A stretch of DNA of 52,516 bases from Acidobacteriota bacterium (GCA_021828285.1 JAKASG010000014.1:1-52516), one strand, 5' to 3'; counted from the first letter of the stretch, positions 19,309-27,942 are shown. Made by a program: numbers and translations. Notes: generated by a model from the sequence alone, not told the origin.

Positions 19309-19602
19309 ATGCCCTTGCGGATTGAAGACGGCGATGTAACTTTCTGGCTGCGAGTGAATCCGCGCTCATCGCGGGAGAGGCTGCGCCTGGATGACGCGGG
19401 CGAGCTGAGGCTCGACGTGCACGCTCCTCCTTCCGAGGGCCAGGCGAACAGAGCGTGTGTGGAATTTTTGGCACGCGTCGCGAAGGCGCCGCGGTCGAAA
19501 ATCGAGATTGTTTCCGGCGCAAAGGCCCGGCGCAAGCTGATCCGCATTCGGGAAGCCCCGGGCGCCCTCGAGCGTATTCTTTCGGCCGCGGAAAAGCGAT
19601 GA
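19309..19602 (+). CDS. DUF167 / YggU family protein
   Basis: A 97-residue YggU-like protein, a small alpha/beta fold of unknown role often found near yggS, as here. The core motifs are LRVNPRSSRERL at the start, LDVHAPPSEGQANRACVEFLA in the middle, and the IEIVSGAKARRKLIRI strand. The start at 19309 (MPLRIEDGDVTFW) is chosen because the preceding 25 residues of the open frame are not family-like. Confidence 0.88.
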   Translation: MPLRIEDGDVTFWLRVNPRSSRERLRLDDAGELRLDVHAPPSEGQANRACVEFLARVAKAPRSKIEIVSGAKARRKLIRIREAPGALERILSAAEKR

Positions 19603-19644
19603 TGCAGGAGCGCGCAAAGAAGAGATGCAGGACAGGAGACTCGT

Positions 19645-20919
19645 TTGAGTCTTAAGCGGCGATTTCGAGAAATCCTCGAGGGATTCACGCCGCCCTTTTG
19701 GGTGGCGAACACGACGGAGCTTTTCGAGCGGCTCGCTTACTATGCTGCGACCGCGGTCCTCGCCGTGTACTTGAACGAGAGGCTCGGCTTTTCGACGGAG
19801 CTGACCGGATGGATGATGGGCATCTTCGGCTTCGTCGTGTGGTTTCTGCCGGTGCTCGGCGGAGCCCTCGCCGACCGCTTCGGATTCCGGCGCGCGCTGT
19901 TGTTTGCTTACGCCGTGATGACCGCCGGCTATTTTCTTCTCGGCTCGCTCGAGTCGCCGTGGATGAGGTCGGCGCGGCATGCCCTCGGAGATAAAGGCCT
20001 GGTGCTCGCCGTCCTGATGATCCCCGCCCTCGGCCCGGCGGTGGTCAAGCCCTGCGTTGCCGGAACAACCGCGCGAGCGTCCGCGGAAAGCGTTCGCTCG
20101 ATGGGCTATTCCATTTACTACACGATCGTCAATGTCGGCGGGCTGCTCGGCCCTGTGGTCGCCTGGCTCGTCCGCAAGCGATGGGGGCTCGGCATGGCCG
20201 ATGTCTTTCGCGTCGCTTCGCTCAGCGTTTTCCTGATGTTTATTGTCACGCTCATTTTTTTCAGGGAGCCGCGCCAGCCGGGCGAGCAGCAGGTCCTCAG
20301 CGTTCGCGAAGCTCTCGGAAACATGTTCGAGGTTCTCGCGAATTTCCGCTTCGTCCTGTTCCTGCTGATCTGGTCGAGTTTCTATGTCGTCTTCTGGCAG
20401 GAATTTATTTCCGCGCCGCTTTTCCTAAGGACTTTCGTCAGCCCCCACGCCGACTTCGATCTCGTGCTGGCCGTGGACCCGGGGGTGGTCATCTGTTGTC
20501 AGATCGTGGTCAGCTACCTGACGCGGAGAATCGCCGCATTCCCCGCCATGACCCTCGGCCTGGTGATTACGAGCCTCTCGTGGGTGTGTTTGGCTGTTCA
20601 TCCCTCGATGGCGGCAGCCATCGTCGGATTCGCTATTCTCGCCCTCGGCGAAGTGACGCAGTCCGCCCGCTACTATGAATATATTTCGCGCCTTGCGCCC
20701 TCTGGCCAGCAGGGACTCTACATGGGTTACGCTTTTCTGCCCATCGCTGTCGGTTACTTGATCGCCGGGCCGCTCGGCGGATGGCTGTTGCATTATTTCG
20801 GAAATGTCCTTGGCCGGCCGCAGCAAATGTGGTGGGCCGTCGCCGCCGTCGGCCTCGCCGGCGCGGCGCTCATGGTCGTCTATAACAGAATTTTCAAGCC
20901 CGGAGAGGTCTCGAAATGA
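19645..20919 (+). CDS. POT/PTR family peptide transporter (MFS)
   Basis: A 424-residue major-facilitator protein with about 12 membrane helices. The E25-x2-E28-R29-x2-Y32-Y33 signature in helix 1 is the hallmark of proton-coupled oligopeptide transporters, which import di- and tripeptides with protons. The basic loop after helix 2 (ADRFGFRRALLFAY) fits the MFS pattern. Translation seems to start at TTG 19645 behind AGGAG. It is joined by a 4-bp ATGA overlap to an M24 aminopeptidase, a sensible import-and-cleave pair. Confidence 0.85.
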   Translation: MSLKRRFREILEGFTPPFWVANTTELFERLAYYAATAVLAVYLNERLGFSTELTGWMMGIFGFVVWFLPVLGGALADRFGFRRALLFAYAVMTAGYFLLGSLESPWMRSARHALGDKGLVLAVLMIPALGPAVVKPCVAGTTARASAESVRSMGYSIYYTIVNVGGLLGPVVAWLVRKRWGLGMADVFRVASLSVFLMFIVTLIFFREPRQPGEQQVLSVREALGNMFEVLANFRFVLFLLIWSSFYVVFWQEFISAPLFLRTFVSPHADFDLVLAVDPGVVICCQIVVSYLTRRIAAFPAMTLGLVITSLSWVCLAVHPSMAAAIVGFAILALGEVTQSARYYEYISRLAPSGQQGLYMGYAFLPIAVGYLIAGPLGGWLLHYFGNVLGRPQQMWWAVAAVGLAGAALMVVYNRIFKPGEVSK

Positions 20920-22112
20920 AAAAGCCGCTCGATTTGCCGGCCATCCAAACGGAGCTTTCGAGAGCGAAGCTCGACGGTTGGCTGTTCTACGATCATCATC
21001 ATCGAGACGCGATCGCCTACCGCGTGCTCGGCGTCGAGCCCGCGCTCGTGACGCGCCGGTGGTATTACTTCATTCCCTCCGCTGGCGAGCCTTCAAAACT
21101 CGTGCACCGCATCGAGCGCGGCAATCTCGAAGGACTGCCGGGCATGCTTCAGGAATATTCCTCGTGGCAGGAGCAAAACGAGTGCCTGGCTGCGATGCTC
21201 CACGGCGTGAAGCGCGTGGCCATGCAGTATTCGCCCTCGAACGCGATTCCTTACGTCGGCCTCGTGGACGCAGGTACGGTTGAACGGGTGCGAAGCCTGG
21301 GCGTTGAAGTCGTGACCTCGGCGGATCTCGTGCAGCTCTTTGAGGCGCGCTGGTCGGCCGAGCAGCTTGCGTCGCACCTGGAAGCGGGAAAGACGGTTCA
21401 CGAGGGAGTTCGGCGCGGTTTTGAGGCTGTTCGCCGGGCGATCTTAGCGGGCAAAACCATTCGGGAATATGATGTCGCGCACGAAATCATGCGGCTGTTC
21501 GAGTCGCGCGGCTTGACGACGGAAGGCGAGCCGCTGATCGTCGCCGTGAACGCCAATTGCTCGAACCCGCATTACGCGCCCGCGGCTGGAAATTCCTCGC
21601 CCATCCGGCGCGGCGATTTGGTTTTGCTCGATCTCTTCGCGAAATGCAATCGGCCCGGAGCGGTTTATTTCGATATCACGTGGATGGGCTTCGTCGGCGA
21701 AGAACCGCCCGCGAAGTTCGCCGAAATCTTTGAAGTCGTGCGCGCAGCCCGCGATGCGGCCATCGCAAAGGTCGAAAGCTCGGTGCACGCGGGGCAGCCG
21801 CTTCAAGGCTTTGAGGTGGACGATGCGGCCCGCGGCGTGATCGCAGGAAAAGGCTATGGCCAATACTTCACGCATCGCACGGGCCATTCCATCGGCGAAG
21901 ATGTCCACGGCAACGGCGCGAACATGGATAATTTCGAGACCCACGATGAGCGAAGCGTCATCCCCCGGACTTGCTTTTCCATCGAGCCCGGCGTTTATCT
22001 GCCGGATTTCGGTGTGCGGAGTGAAGTGAATGTCTACGTCGAGGAGCGAAGCGCGCGGGTTACCGGAGAGATTCAGCAGGAGATTGTACCGATTCTTGCC
22101 GCCTCCGCGTGA
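20916..22112 (+). CDS. M24 family metallopeptidase (Xaa-Pro aminopeptidase-like)
   Basis: A 398-residue creatinase-fold peptidase, probably removing residues ahead of proline from peptides. The N-terminal domain (1-160) is followed by the pita-bread fold. Its metal ligands are visible as the two aspartates in LVLLDLFAKCNRPGAVYFDITW, the histidine in HRTGHSIGEDVHG, and glutamates in SIEPGVY and SEVNVYV. It overlaps the peptide transporter gene by 4 bp, so transport and hydrolysis are likely made together. Exact peptide preference is unknown. Confidence 0.9.
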   Translation: MKKPLDLPAIQTELSRAKLDGWLFYDHHHRDAIAYRVLGVEPALVTRRWYYFIPSAGEPSKLVHRIERGNLEGLPGMLQEYSSWQEQNECLAAMLHGVKRVAMQYSPSNAIPYVGLVDAGTVERVRSLGVEVVTSADLVQLFEARWSAEQLASHLEAGKTVHEGVRRGFEAVRRAILAGKTIREYDVAHEIMRLFESRGLTTEGEPLIVAVNANCSNPHYAPAAGNSSPIRRGDLVLLDLFAKCNRPGAVYFDITWMGFVGEEPPAKFAEIFEVVRAARDAAIAKVESSVHAGQPLQGFEVDDAARGVIAGKGYGQYFTHRTGHSIGEDVHGNGANMDNFETHDERSVIPRTCFSIEPGVYLPDFGVRSEVNVYVEERSARVTGEIQQEIVPILAASA

Positions 22113-22125
22113 GATGTGATAGCGT

Positions 22126-22593
22126 GTGAAAACAGGGAAAGATAACGGCGGCATGGGCAGAAAAGCTCTCGAAGCGGAAGCCAAGATTGAACCCAAGCCC
22201 GAAAAGCAACAGGCGGTCCGCCCTAAGCCGCGCGCCCTCATCTGGATTTGCGTTGCTTCATGGCTGATTCCCGGCCTCGGCCATTTCGTGCAAGGCCGCA
22301 AAGTCCGCGGCGCGATCTTGTTCGCTTCCATCATTGCGATGTTTGCGCTCGGCGTGGCGATGAAAGGCCAGTTTTACCCGTTGGCCTCGCTCTCGTACCT
22401 CGAGTCGCTCGGCGGGCTCGGTGAAATGGCCGTCGGCGTTGTGATGCCGGCGACGAGCTTTTTCGGTTATAGTGGCGGCAAACCGCTGTTTGCCAGCGCC
22501 GATTACGGCACGGCATTCTTGATTTCCGCCGGCATGCTCAACCTGCTTGCCCTTCTTGACGCTTACGATATCGCGATTGGAAGGAAGAAATGA
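22126..22593 (+). CDS. DUF6677 family membrane protein
   Basis: A 155-residue protein with a charged N-terminus (MKTGKDNGG... to ~35) and three or four membrane segments: WICVASWLIPGLGHFVQG, GAILFASIIAMFALGV, and a C-terminal pair ending LLALLDAYDIAIG. WLIPGLGHFVQGR matches the DUF6677 / TM2-like pattern of a membrane hairpin with a Gly-rich turn. The GTG at 22126 is kept as start; an ATG at 22153 is possible. It is the first of three overlapping small genes. Function unknown. Confidence 0.75.
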   Translation: MKTGKDNGGMGRKALEAEAKIEPKPEKQQAVRPKPRALIWICVASWLIPGLGHFVQGRKVRGAILFASIIAMFALGVAMKGQFYPLASLSYLESLGGLGEMAVGVVMPATSFFGYSGGKPLFASADYGTAFLISAGMLNLLALLDAYDIAIGRKK

Positions 22594-22742
22594 TTTTTGA
22601 TCCCGGACGATCGCGGAGCGTGACCGTGGGTTTCAAGCCGCGAACGCTTGCGGGATTCCTGAACGCCGGAGGAAACAGTTTCCGGGAACGTGATCCAATT
22701 CCCGCTCGCGCCATGATCCCTCGGGACGAACTCACATGGTAA
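22590..22742 (+). CDS. small ORF (50 aa), coupled to the DUF6677 gene
   Basis: A 50-residue frame whose ATG overlaps the stop of the DUF6677 gene (ATGA) and follows GGAAGGA. It starts MIFDPGRSRS, is basic and polar, and has no membrane segment or recognised family. The stop TAA shares its last base with the ATG of the next small gene. The good ribosome-binding site and double overlap support translation; homology is unknown. Confidence 0.45.
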   Translation: MIFDPGRSRSVTVGFKPRTLAGFLNAGGNSFRERDPIPARAMIPRDELTW

Positions 22743-22912
22743 TGCCCCATTTTGCAGCACTTGTCCTCTACGCCTTTTTCGTTTCCGTCGTGTTTGCGGT
22801 CATCAGCCGCGACACTCCGCGCGCCTGTTTCCTCTACGGATTGAAAGTCTTCGGCGCCTTTGTGGGTGTGGCCATCCTGCTCGGCTGGATCATGGTTCCG
22901 TTTCCACGATGA
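22742..22912 (+). CDS. small membrane protein (56 aa)
   Basis: A 56-residue protein with two hydrophobic helices, FAALVLYAFFVSVVFAVIS and GAFVGVAILLGWIMV, separated by a short charged loop (RDTPRA). The ATG at 22742 overlaps the previous stop (TAATG); an upstream ATG at 22736 would add two residues. Strong hydrophobic patterning makes it a convincing gene despite its size. It probably acts with the DUF6677 membrane protein, but this is only inferred from the operon. Confidence 0.65.
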   Translation: MPHFAALVLYAFFVSVVFAVISRDTPRACFLYGLKVFGAFVGVAILLGWIMVPFPR

Positions 22913-23117
22913 GCTTCTCTCCCCTTAACCTTCCGAATTCCATGTAGGCACGCGCGCGACCTGCCCGCCTCCCATGAGATCAGCGCCCATCGCCGCTGCG
23001 CATTCAGAGGCGGTTTTTGGCCTTGACGGTCGGGGCTCGAGCGCGTTAGAAATAAGGGTTACGAAATATTACGATTTCTTGCGTCAGATTCCGTATGCGT
23101 TCCGGACAAAAATACGA

Positions 23118-23123
23118 TAGAAT
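23118..23123 (+). promoter_or_regulatory. -10 element upstream of the pfkB-type kinase gene
   Basis: TAGAAT at 23118-23123, 33 bases before the TTG start at 23156; the -35 is poor. The hexamer matches those of eno and yggS. The rest of the 22913-23155 interval shows an AT-rich stretch but no gene. Confidence 0.35.
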
Positions 23124-23155
23124 TCGGCGCTGCGAACAAGCCGGGGTGAGCGCCA

Positions 23156-24139
23156 TTGGAAAAGATCATCAAAACGATTGACGTGGCCGTTGCAGGCGAG
23201 CTGAACATGGATTTGATCCTTTACGGCTTGCCGGAGACGCTGGATCCTGAACGCGAGCACCTCGCGGACCGAATGACGCTGACGCTCGGCAGTTCTTCCG
23301 CGATTTTTGCGCACAACCTGGCCGCTCTCGGAAGCCGCGTCGGTTTCATCTCGCGGATTGGCAACGACGGTCTCGGCGAGGCGGCGCGCCGATGGCTCGA
23401 AGAAGGAGGCGTTGACGTCTCGCAGGTCCATCGCGGCGCGGGTTCGTGCCCGACGGGCTTGACCGTGATTCTCGCCCACGACCGCTACCGAAACATCCTG
23501 ACTTATCCCGGAACCATCTTCGAGCTTTGCTTTGAAGATATTGATCTTGATTATGTGGTCTCCGCGCGGCATTTCCACATGGCGTCGTTTTTCCTCCACC
23601 GAGCGCTGCGGCCGCGGATGCGCGAACTGTTCCGAAAGGTCAAAGAAGCCGGGCTCAGCGTTTCACTCGACACGAACGACGATCCGGATGACCGCTGGGA
23701 CGGCGAGATTTCGCAGGTCCTCGAGTTTGTGGATATCATTTTGCTCAATGAGAGAGAAATCAGGAAACTGGCCGGCGCGGAGGATTTGAGCGAAGCGATG
23801 GGACGGCTTGCGGCGCGCATTCCTCTGGTTGTGGCGAAGCTCGGCGAGCGCGGGGCTATGGCGCGTCGGGGAAACGAGCACTGGCAATCGTCCGCAGTCC
23901 CCGTCACGGCGGTTGATTCCGTCGGGGCGGGCGACAGCTTCGACGCGGGTTTCATCCATCAATATCTTCGTGGCGCCGACGTCGAGACGTGCCTGAGCTT
24001 CGGCAATCTCGCTGGAGCGCTTTCTGTCACGCGCGCCGGGGGCACGGAAGCTTTTCGCGACCGCGAATACGCCGGAAATTTCTTGGCGAGCCGCTGGCGG
24101 CAGCAGAAAGCTCCCGAACGCGCGCCGGCGATCGAGTGA
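23156..24139 (+). CDS. PfkB family carbohydrate kinase
   Basis: A 327-residue ribokinase-fold kinase that phosphorylates a sugar or nucleoside. The catalytic region DSVGAGDSFDAGFIHQYL holds the anion-hole glycines and the catalytic aspartate, and the N-terminal AVAGELNMDLILYGLPE strand is typical. Start is a TTG after GGGGTGAG. It opens an operon with two amidohydrolases and a YjbQ protein, which may belong to one pathway for a modified sugar or nucleoside. The substrate is not readable from sequence. Confidence 0.88.
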   Translation: MEKIIKTIDVAVAGELNMDLILYGLPETLDPEREHLADRMTLTLGSSSAIFAHNLAALGSRVGFISRIGNDGLGEAARRWLEEGGVDVSQVHRGAGSCPTGLTVILAHDRYRNILTYPGTIFELCFEDIDLDYVVSARHFHMASFFLHRALRPRMRELFRKVKEAGLSVSLDTNDDPDDRWDGEISQVLEFVDIILLNEREIRKLAGAEDLSEAMGRLAARIPLVVAKLGERGAMARRGNEHWQSSAVPVTAVDSVGAGDSFDAGFIHQYLRGADVETCLSFGNLAGALSVTRAGGTEAFRDREYAGNFLASRWRQQKAPERAPAIE

Positions 24140-24145
24140 GGTCTC

Positions 24146-24994
24146 ATGATTGATTTCCATACGCATCCCGTTCTCGTCCGCGAACTCGTGGAGAAATACC
24201 CGCGCTTCGGCCGCGCGGCACGCGAGGTGTTTTATATCGGCAACAATTTTCAGCCGCTCGAAACCTTTTTCCTTCAGATGGACGCGGCGGGCATCGAACG
24301 CGCCGTCCTGCTGCCCGTGGATTGCCGCCGCGCGCGGAAAGATCCTGTCGCAACCAACGAGCAGGTCGCAGAACTTTCCCGGATGAGCCCGCGGTTCATC
24401 GGCTTCGCCAGCGTTGATCCGCTGACGAAAACGGCGCCGAAAAATCTCGCGCTCGCCGTCAAGAATCTGAATCTCCGCGGCCTCAAGCTCGACCCCGCGC
24501 TTCAGGATTTCGATTCCGGCGGCAAAGCGGCGTTTGCGGTTTATGAAGCCGCGGAGCACCTGAAAATTCCCGTTTTGCTCCACACCGGCATGAGCTGGGC
24601 GCCAGGCTCGGCGATCGCGCCCGGCCATCCCATGCGGCTCGAGCCCGCCATCCGGCGATTTGCAGGCTTGAATTTCGTCCTGGCGCACTTCGCCTGGCCG
24701 TGGGTTTGGGAAGCCGTGGCCCTCGCGATGAAATACCCGAACGTCTATCTCGATACTTCGTGCCTTTATTACGACAGTCCGAAGGAATTCTTCGATTTCG
24801 TATTCACGCGGCAGATTCCGCTCACGATCATCGAGCGGACGCTGCGCAACCAGGTGGTCTTCGGCTCGAATTACCCGCGAGTCGAGATCAAGAACATGGT
24901 GCACGCGCTCAAGAGCCTTCCGCTCACCGAAGGTTGCAAGAACAAGATTCTGCGTGAGAACGCCGAGCGCCTGCTCGAGAAAACGGACGAGTGA
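24146..24994 (+). CDS. amidohydrolase family protein (TIM-barrel)
   Basis: A 282-residue metal-dependent hydrolase or decarboxylase of the amidohydrolase-2 type. The metal pair H5-x-H7 is in MIDFHTHP; IPVLLHTGMS carries a third ligand histidine and VVFGSNYPR the usual late loop with Asn where Asp is common. A GAGGT site lies before the ATG, 6 bp behind the kinase gene. The stop overlaps the next start. Reaction type (C-N hydrolysis or decarboxylation) is uncertain. Confidence 0.83.
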   Translation: MIDFHTHPVLVRELVEKYPRFGRAAREVFYIGNNFQPLETFFLQMDAAGIERAVLLPVDCRRARKDPVATNEQVAELSRMSPRFIGFASVDPLTKTAPKNLALAVKNLNLRGLKLDPALQDFDSGGKAAFAVYEAAEHLKIPVLLHTGMSWAPGSAIAPGHPMRLEPAIRRFAGLNFVLAHFAWPWVWEAVALAMKYPNVYLDTSCLYYDSPKEFFDFVFTRQIPLTIIERTLRNQVVFGSNYPRVEIKNMVHALKSLPLTEGCKNKILRENAERLLEKTDE

Positions 24995-25428
24995 CGATGA
25001 TGATTAAGCTCGAACGAGTCAAGCTGCAAACGCGGAAATCCGAAGAGGCCGTGAATATCACGCCGGCCGTCGAGGAAATCGTCCGGAAGAGCGGCGTGCG
25101 CAACGGCCTCGTCAACGTCATGACGCAGCACACATCCTCCGGATTGCTGGTCACGGAAGGCATTCCCTGCCTTGAGGAGGATATCCTCACGCACTTCGCG
25201 CGGCTTTTTCCCGAAGACGAAAACTATCATCACCGGCGCTATCTCGATTACGACGGCCGGCTGGGCTTCAACGCAGACGCGCATCTGAAGAGCGTCATCG
25301 GCGGGATCAGTTGCAGCTTTCCGATTGAAGATGGAAAAGTGGTGCGAGGCTCGCGCCAGACGATTTATTTCATGGAGTACGATGGACCGCTCGAAAGAAC
25401 TTACATGGTCCAAATCATCGGCGAGTGA
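24991..25428 (+). CDS. yjbQ: YjbQ / UPF0047 family protein
   Basis: A 145-residue beta-rich protein of the YjbQ family, reported as a secondary thiamine-phosphate synthase in some bacteria, though its usual role is unsettled. The signature stretches are NVMTQHTSSGLLVTE, the HHRRYLDYDG region and NADAHLKSVIGG, with the conserved histidines intact. It starts at GTG 24991 (or ATG 24997), overlapping the upstream hydrolase stop. It sits between two amidohydrolases, an arrangement worth noting. Confidence 0.9.
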   Translation: MTMMIKLERVKLQTRKSEEAVNITPAVEEIVRKSGVRNGLVNVMTQHTSSGLLVTEGIPCLEEDILTHFARLFPEDENYHHRRYLDYDGRLGFNADAHLKSVIGGISCSFPIEDGKVVRGSRQTIYFMEYDGPLERTYMVQIIGE

Positions 25429-25465
25429 ACCGCCGCGAGTATCTCGAGCGACCGGTGCTTCGCCT

Positions 25466-26557
25466 ATGCCGATTGATCTGAGCGATTACGAACCGAAGAC
25501 CACGCTGAAAGTCGCGGTGACGCACGTTCCTCGCGCGCTTTTTCCCTCGATTGATTTCCACACCCATCTCACTTTCCCGGCCGTCGTCAAGAACGGCGTA
25601 GGTTTGGGCGAACGCCTGAGTTTTCTCGCAACGGCTGAAGAGGCGCTCGACGTGATGGACCGGTGCAATCTTCGGATGCTCGTCAACGTAACGGGGGGAG
25701 CGGGCAAAGGACTGGAGGAAGCGATCCGGCGATTTCCCGCCGCGCATCCCGGCCGTTTCATGGTCTTCACCGAGCCGCGGTGGGAGCACACGAATGAGCC
25801 GGGCTACGCGAAATTCCAGGCCGATGAAATCGAGCGAGCGCTGCGGCAGGGCGCACGAGGGCTCAAAATCCTGAAGACGCTCGGCCTCTACCTGCGCGAA
25901 AACATCACTTCAGGCCCGCTCGTCAAGATTGACGATCCGCGATTCGACCCGATGTGGGAAACGTGCGGCGGTCTCGGAATGCCGGTCGCCATTCACACGT
26001 CCGATCCGGACGCCTTTTTTCTCCCCACCGACCGCGTGAACGAGCGGATCGAAGAGCTAGGCAACCACCCCGACTGGTCGTTTCATGGGCAAGATTTCCC
26101 TGCGAAGCGTGAACTGCTCGAAGCGCGCAACCGAGTCTTCGCGCGCCATCCGAAAACGCGTTTCGTCGCGCTGCACGTCGCAAATCATCCCGAGGATTTA
26201 TCGGATGTGGCGAGCGTTCTCGACCGTTTCCCGAACGTGGACGTGGATATCGCCGCGCGCATCAACGAGCTGGGGCGGCAGCCGCGCAACACGCGGAGAT
26301 TTTTTGAAAGGTATCAGGACCGCATTCTTTTCGGAACGGACGCCACTCCGAACCAGGACGAATTTCCGCAGCAGATTTTCGGCCCCGAACTTTACGAGAT
26401 TTATTTCCGCTTTCTCGAGACCGAAGACGAATCTTTCGATTACGCTCCCGCGCCCAAGCCGCCACAGGGCCGCTGGCAGATTTACGGTCTCGGCCTGCCC
26501 GAGAACACCCTGCGAAAAGTGTATTTCGAGAACGCCGCGCGGCTGCTTGGACTGTAA
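25466..26557 (+). CDS. amidohydrolase family protein (second, longer)
   Basis: A 363-residue TIM-barrel hydrolase. Metal ligands appear as HTH in FPSIDFHTHLTFP near residue 30, a histidine in GMPVAIHTSDPD, another in FVALHVANHPED and the aspartate in ILFGTDATPN, so all four classic positions are occupied. The start at 25466 (MPIDLSDYEP) is chosen because the frame before it has no family features. It is the last gene of the pfkB-led operon. It differs from the first hydrolase and probably acts on another intermediate. Confidence 0.83.
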   Translation: MPIDLSDYEPKTTLKVAVTHVPRALFPSIDFHTHLTFPAVVKNGVGLGERLSFLATAEEALDVMDRCNLRMLVNVTGGAGKGLEEAIRRFPAAHPGRFMVFTEPRWEHTNEPGYAKFQADEIERALRQGARGLKILKTLGLYLRENITSGPLVKIDDPRFDPMWETCGGLGMPVAIHTSDPDAFFLPTDRVNERIEELGNHPDWSFHGQDFPAKRELLEARNRVFARHPKTRFVALHVANHPEDLSDVASVLDRFPNVDVDIAARINELGRQPRNTRRFFERYQDRILFGTDATPNQDEFPQQIFGPELYEIYFRFLETEDESFDYAPAPKPPQGRWQIYGLGLPENTLRKVYFENAARLLGL

Positions 26558-26587
26558 ACTCCATGGGCCAAATGGGGCCAAATGCGA

Positions 26588-26617
26588 GTTGACTCCTCAT
26601 GTCAACTATGCTATTGG
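26588..26617 (+). promoter_or_regulatory. promoter with inverted repeat before the GH18-like gene
   Basis: GTTGAC (26588-26593) and GTCAAC (26601-26606) form an inverted repeat that includes a TTGACT -35 (26589-26594); TATTGG (26612-26617) follows 17 bp later. A 9-bp direct repeat GGGCCAAAT lies immediately upstream. The repeat may be an operator. Confidence 0.4.
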
Positions 26618-26644
26618 AGTAAACACCCTCGGAGGGGCACGGAG

Positions 26645-27715
26645 ATGAAAAAGATGATGAGTCAATCTCGCGGGAGTCTTGCTGTCCTTCTCGCGCCCGT
26701 TGCGCTGCTCTGGCTCGCGGCCGCCCCGGCGCAGGCTCAGATGCAAGTCTACGGCGTTTGGCATTGTTACAGCGACGCTTGCAGTTGGGCATCCGTCCCG
26801 GACATGACGACCTTCGCGACGGACAACAACTGGATCATCGATCGCGGCAACGGGTCCCCGTCGGTGAATCTCGTCGTTCTGAGCTTTGTGAATCCGGTGA
26901 AGCTCATGAACCTCACCACGGATTCGACCGACACGAACGGCATTCCGATCGGCATGGACACGGCCGTGATCAATTACTTCGAGAGCCACGGCGTCCGCGT
27001 GATGATGTCTATCGGAGGACAAAGCTATACGAAAGACTGGGACAAGGCGCTCTCGAGCAATCCCACCCAGCTTGGAATCAACGCCGCCAATGCCGCCAAG
27101 CAGTTCAACGTGGGGATGGAAATTGATTATGAAAAGAGCAGCAACCCCAATTTGACCGGCTTGCAGGCTTTCGTGAGCGCATACCGCTCGGTGATTCCTT
27201 ATGACCCGACCGGCCAGAACTATGCCGCGCGGCTGACGATTGATCTTGGCGATGGCGACACCTACTTGACTTCGCTCGCCGCCTACGCCACGGCCAACTG
27301 GCTCACGACCACCAATCCCGTTCTCGATTACGCGAACGCCATGGTCGCCTCGCAGAAGACGAGCGTCTCGACGCTCGAAAGCGGCTGGCAGCAGCACGTG
27401 GACGGTGACGGCACAACCGTTGCGCCGCTCGCCCCCGCGAAACTGGCCGGAAGCCTTTGGCTCATCGGCACGGAGCCGAACTGCAACTCGTTCACGAGCT
27501 CCGATCAGCTCGCTGCATCCAACTTCGTCGAGACCATTCCGCCCGGCGGCGCGGGCTCGACCTCAGGATTGCTCGGCTACATGTTTTGGGCGGCGGGCTG
27601 CCAGGGCAACTGTACAGGCTGCACCTACCCTCCCGATACTTGCGAGAATGGGGTGGGCGGCGGCGCAACGTCCTTTAGCATTCCGATTCCCATGTCGGCG
27701 CTGCGCCAGCAATAG
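26645..27715 (+). CDS. secreted GH18-like (chitinase-fold) protein
   Basis: A 356-residue exported protein. Residues 1-32 (MKKMMSQ... hydrophobic core ...AQAQ) are a signal peptide. The mature part reads as a GH18 barrel: VYGVWHCYSD first strand, VRVMMSIGGQSY (the SxGG motif) and VGMEIDYEKS, which keeps the terminal D-x-E of the DGxDxDxE catalytic motif with the first aspartate replaced. It may cut chitin-like or N-glycan chains, or be a binding-only relative. A cysteine-rich C-terminus (CQGNCTGCTYPPDTC) suggests disulfides outside the cell. Start 26645 follows GGAGGGG. Confidence 0.75.
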   Translation: MKKMMSQSRGSLAVLLAPVALLWLAAAPAQAQMQVYGVWHCYSDACSWASVPDMTTFATDNNWIIDRGNGSPSVNLVVLSFVNPVKLMNLTTDSTDTNGIPIGMDTAVINYFESHGVRVMMSIGGQSYTKDWDKALSSNPTQLGINAANAAKQFNVGMEIDYEKSSNPNLTGLQAFVSAYRSVIPYDPTGQNYAARLTIDLGDGDTYLTSLAAYATANWLTTTNPVLDYANAMVASQKTSVSTLESGWQQHVDGDGTTVAPLAPAKLAGSLWLIGTEPNCNSFTSSDQLAASNFVETIPPGGAGSTSGLLGYMFWAAGCQGNCTGCTYPPDTCENGVGGGATSFSIPIPMSALRQQ

Positions 27716-27936
27716 ATCGTTGTCTCTGAGGCTTCAACCTCTGTGAATTTCCCTGTGCGTCGCGATTGAGAGCTGATGTGTCCCCATAACGCTCGATAAT
27801 ACTCATCCGGGGAGAGTGCTTAAGCGCATCGCAGGCCGGGTGTGAAGTCTTTCCCTGCAATTGCCAGGTGGATGCTGTAGATTCGTGTGCGATCAGGATA
27901 GCAGAGTATCATCGGCCGGACTCATCTCAGCCGGTG

Positions 27937-27942
27937 TATAAT
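27937..27942 (+). promoter_or_regulatory. -10 element of the Ser/Thr kinase gene
   Basis: A perfect TATAAT (27937-27942) 52 bases before the chosen ATG at 27994; no clear -35. This supports the shorter kinase start. The rest of 27716-27936 holds no gene I can recognise. Confidence 0.45.
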
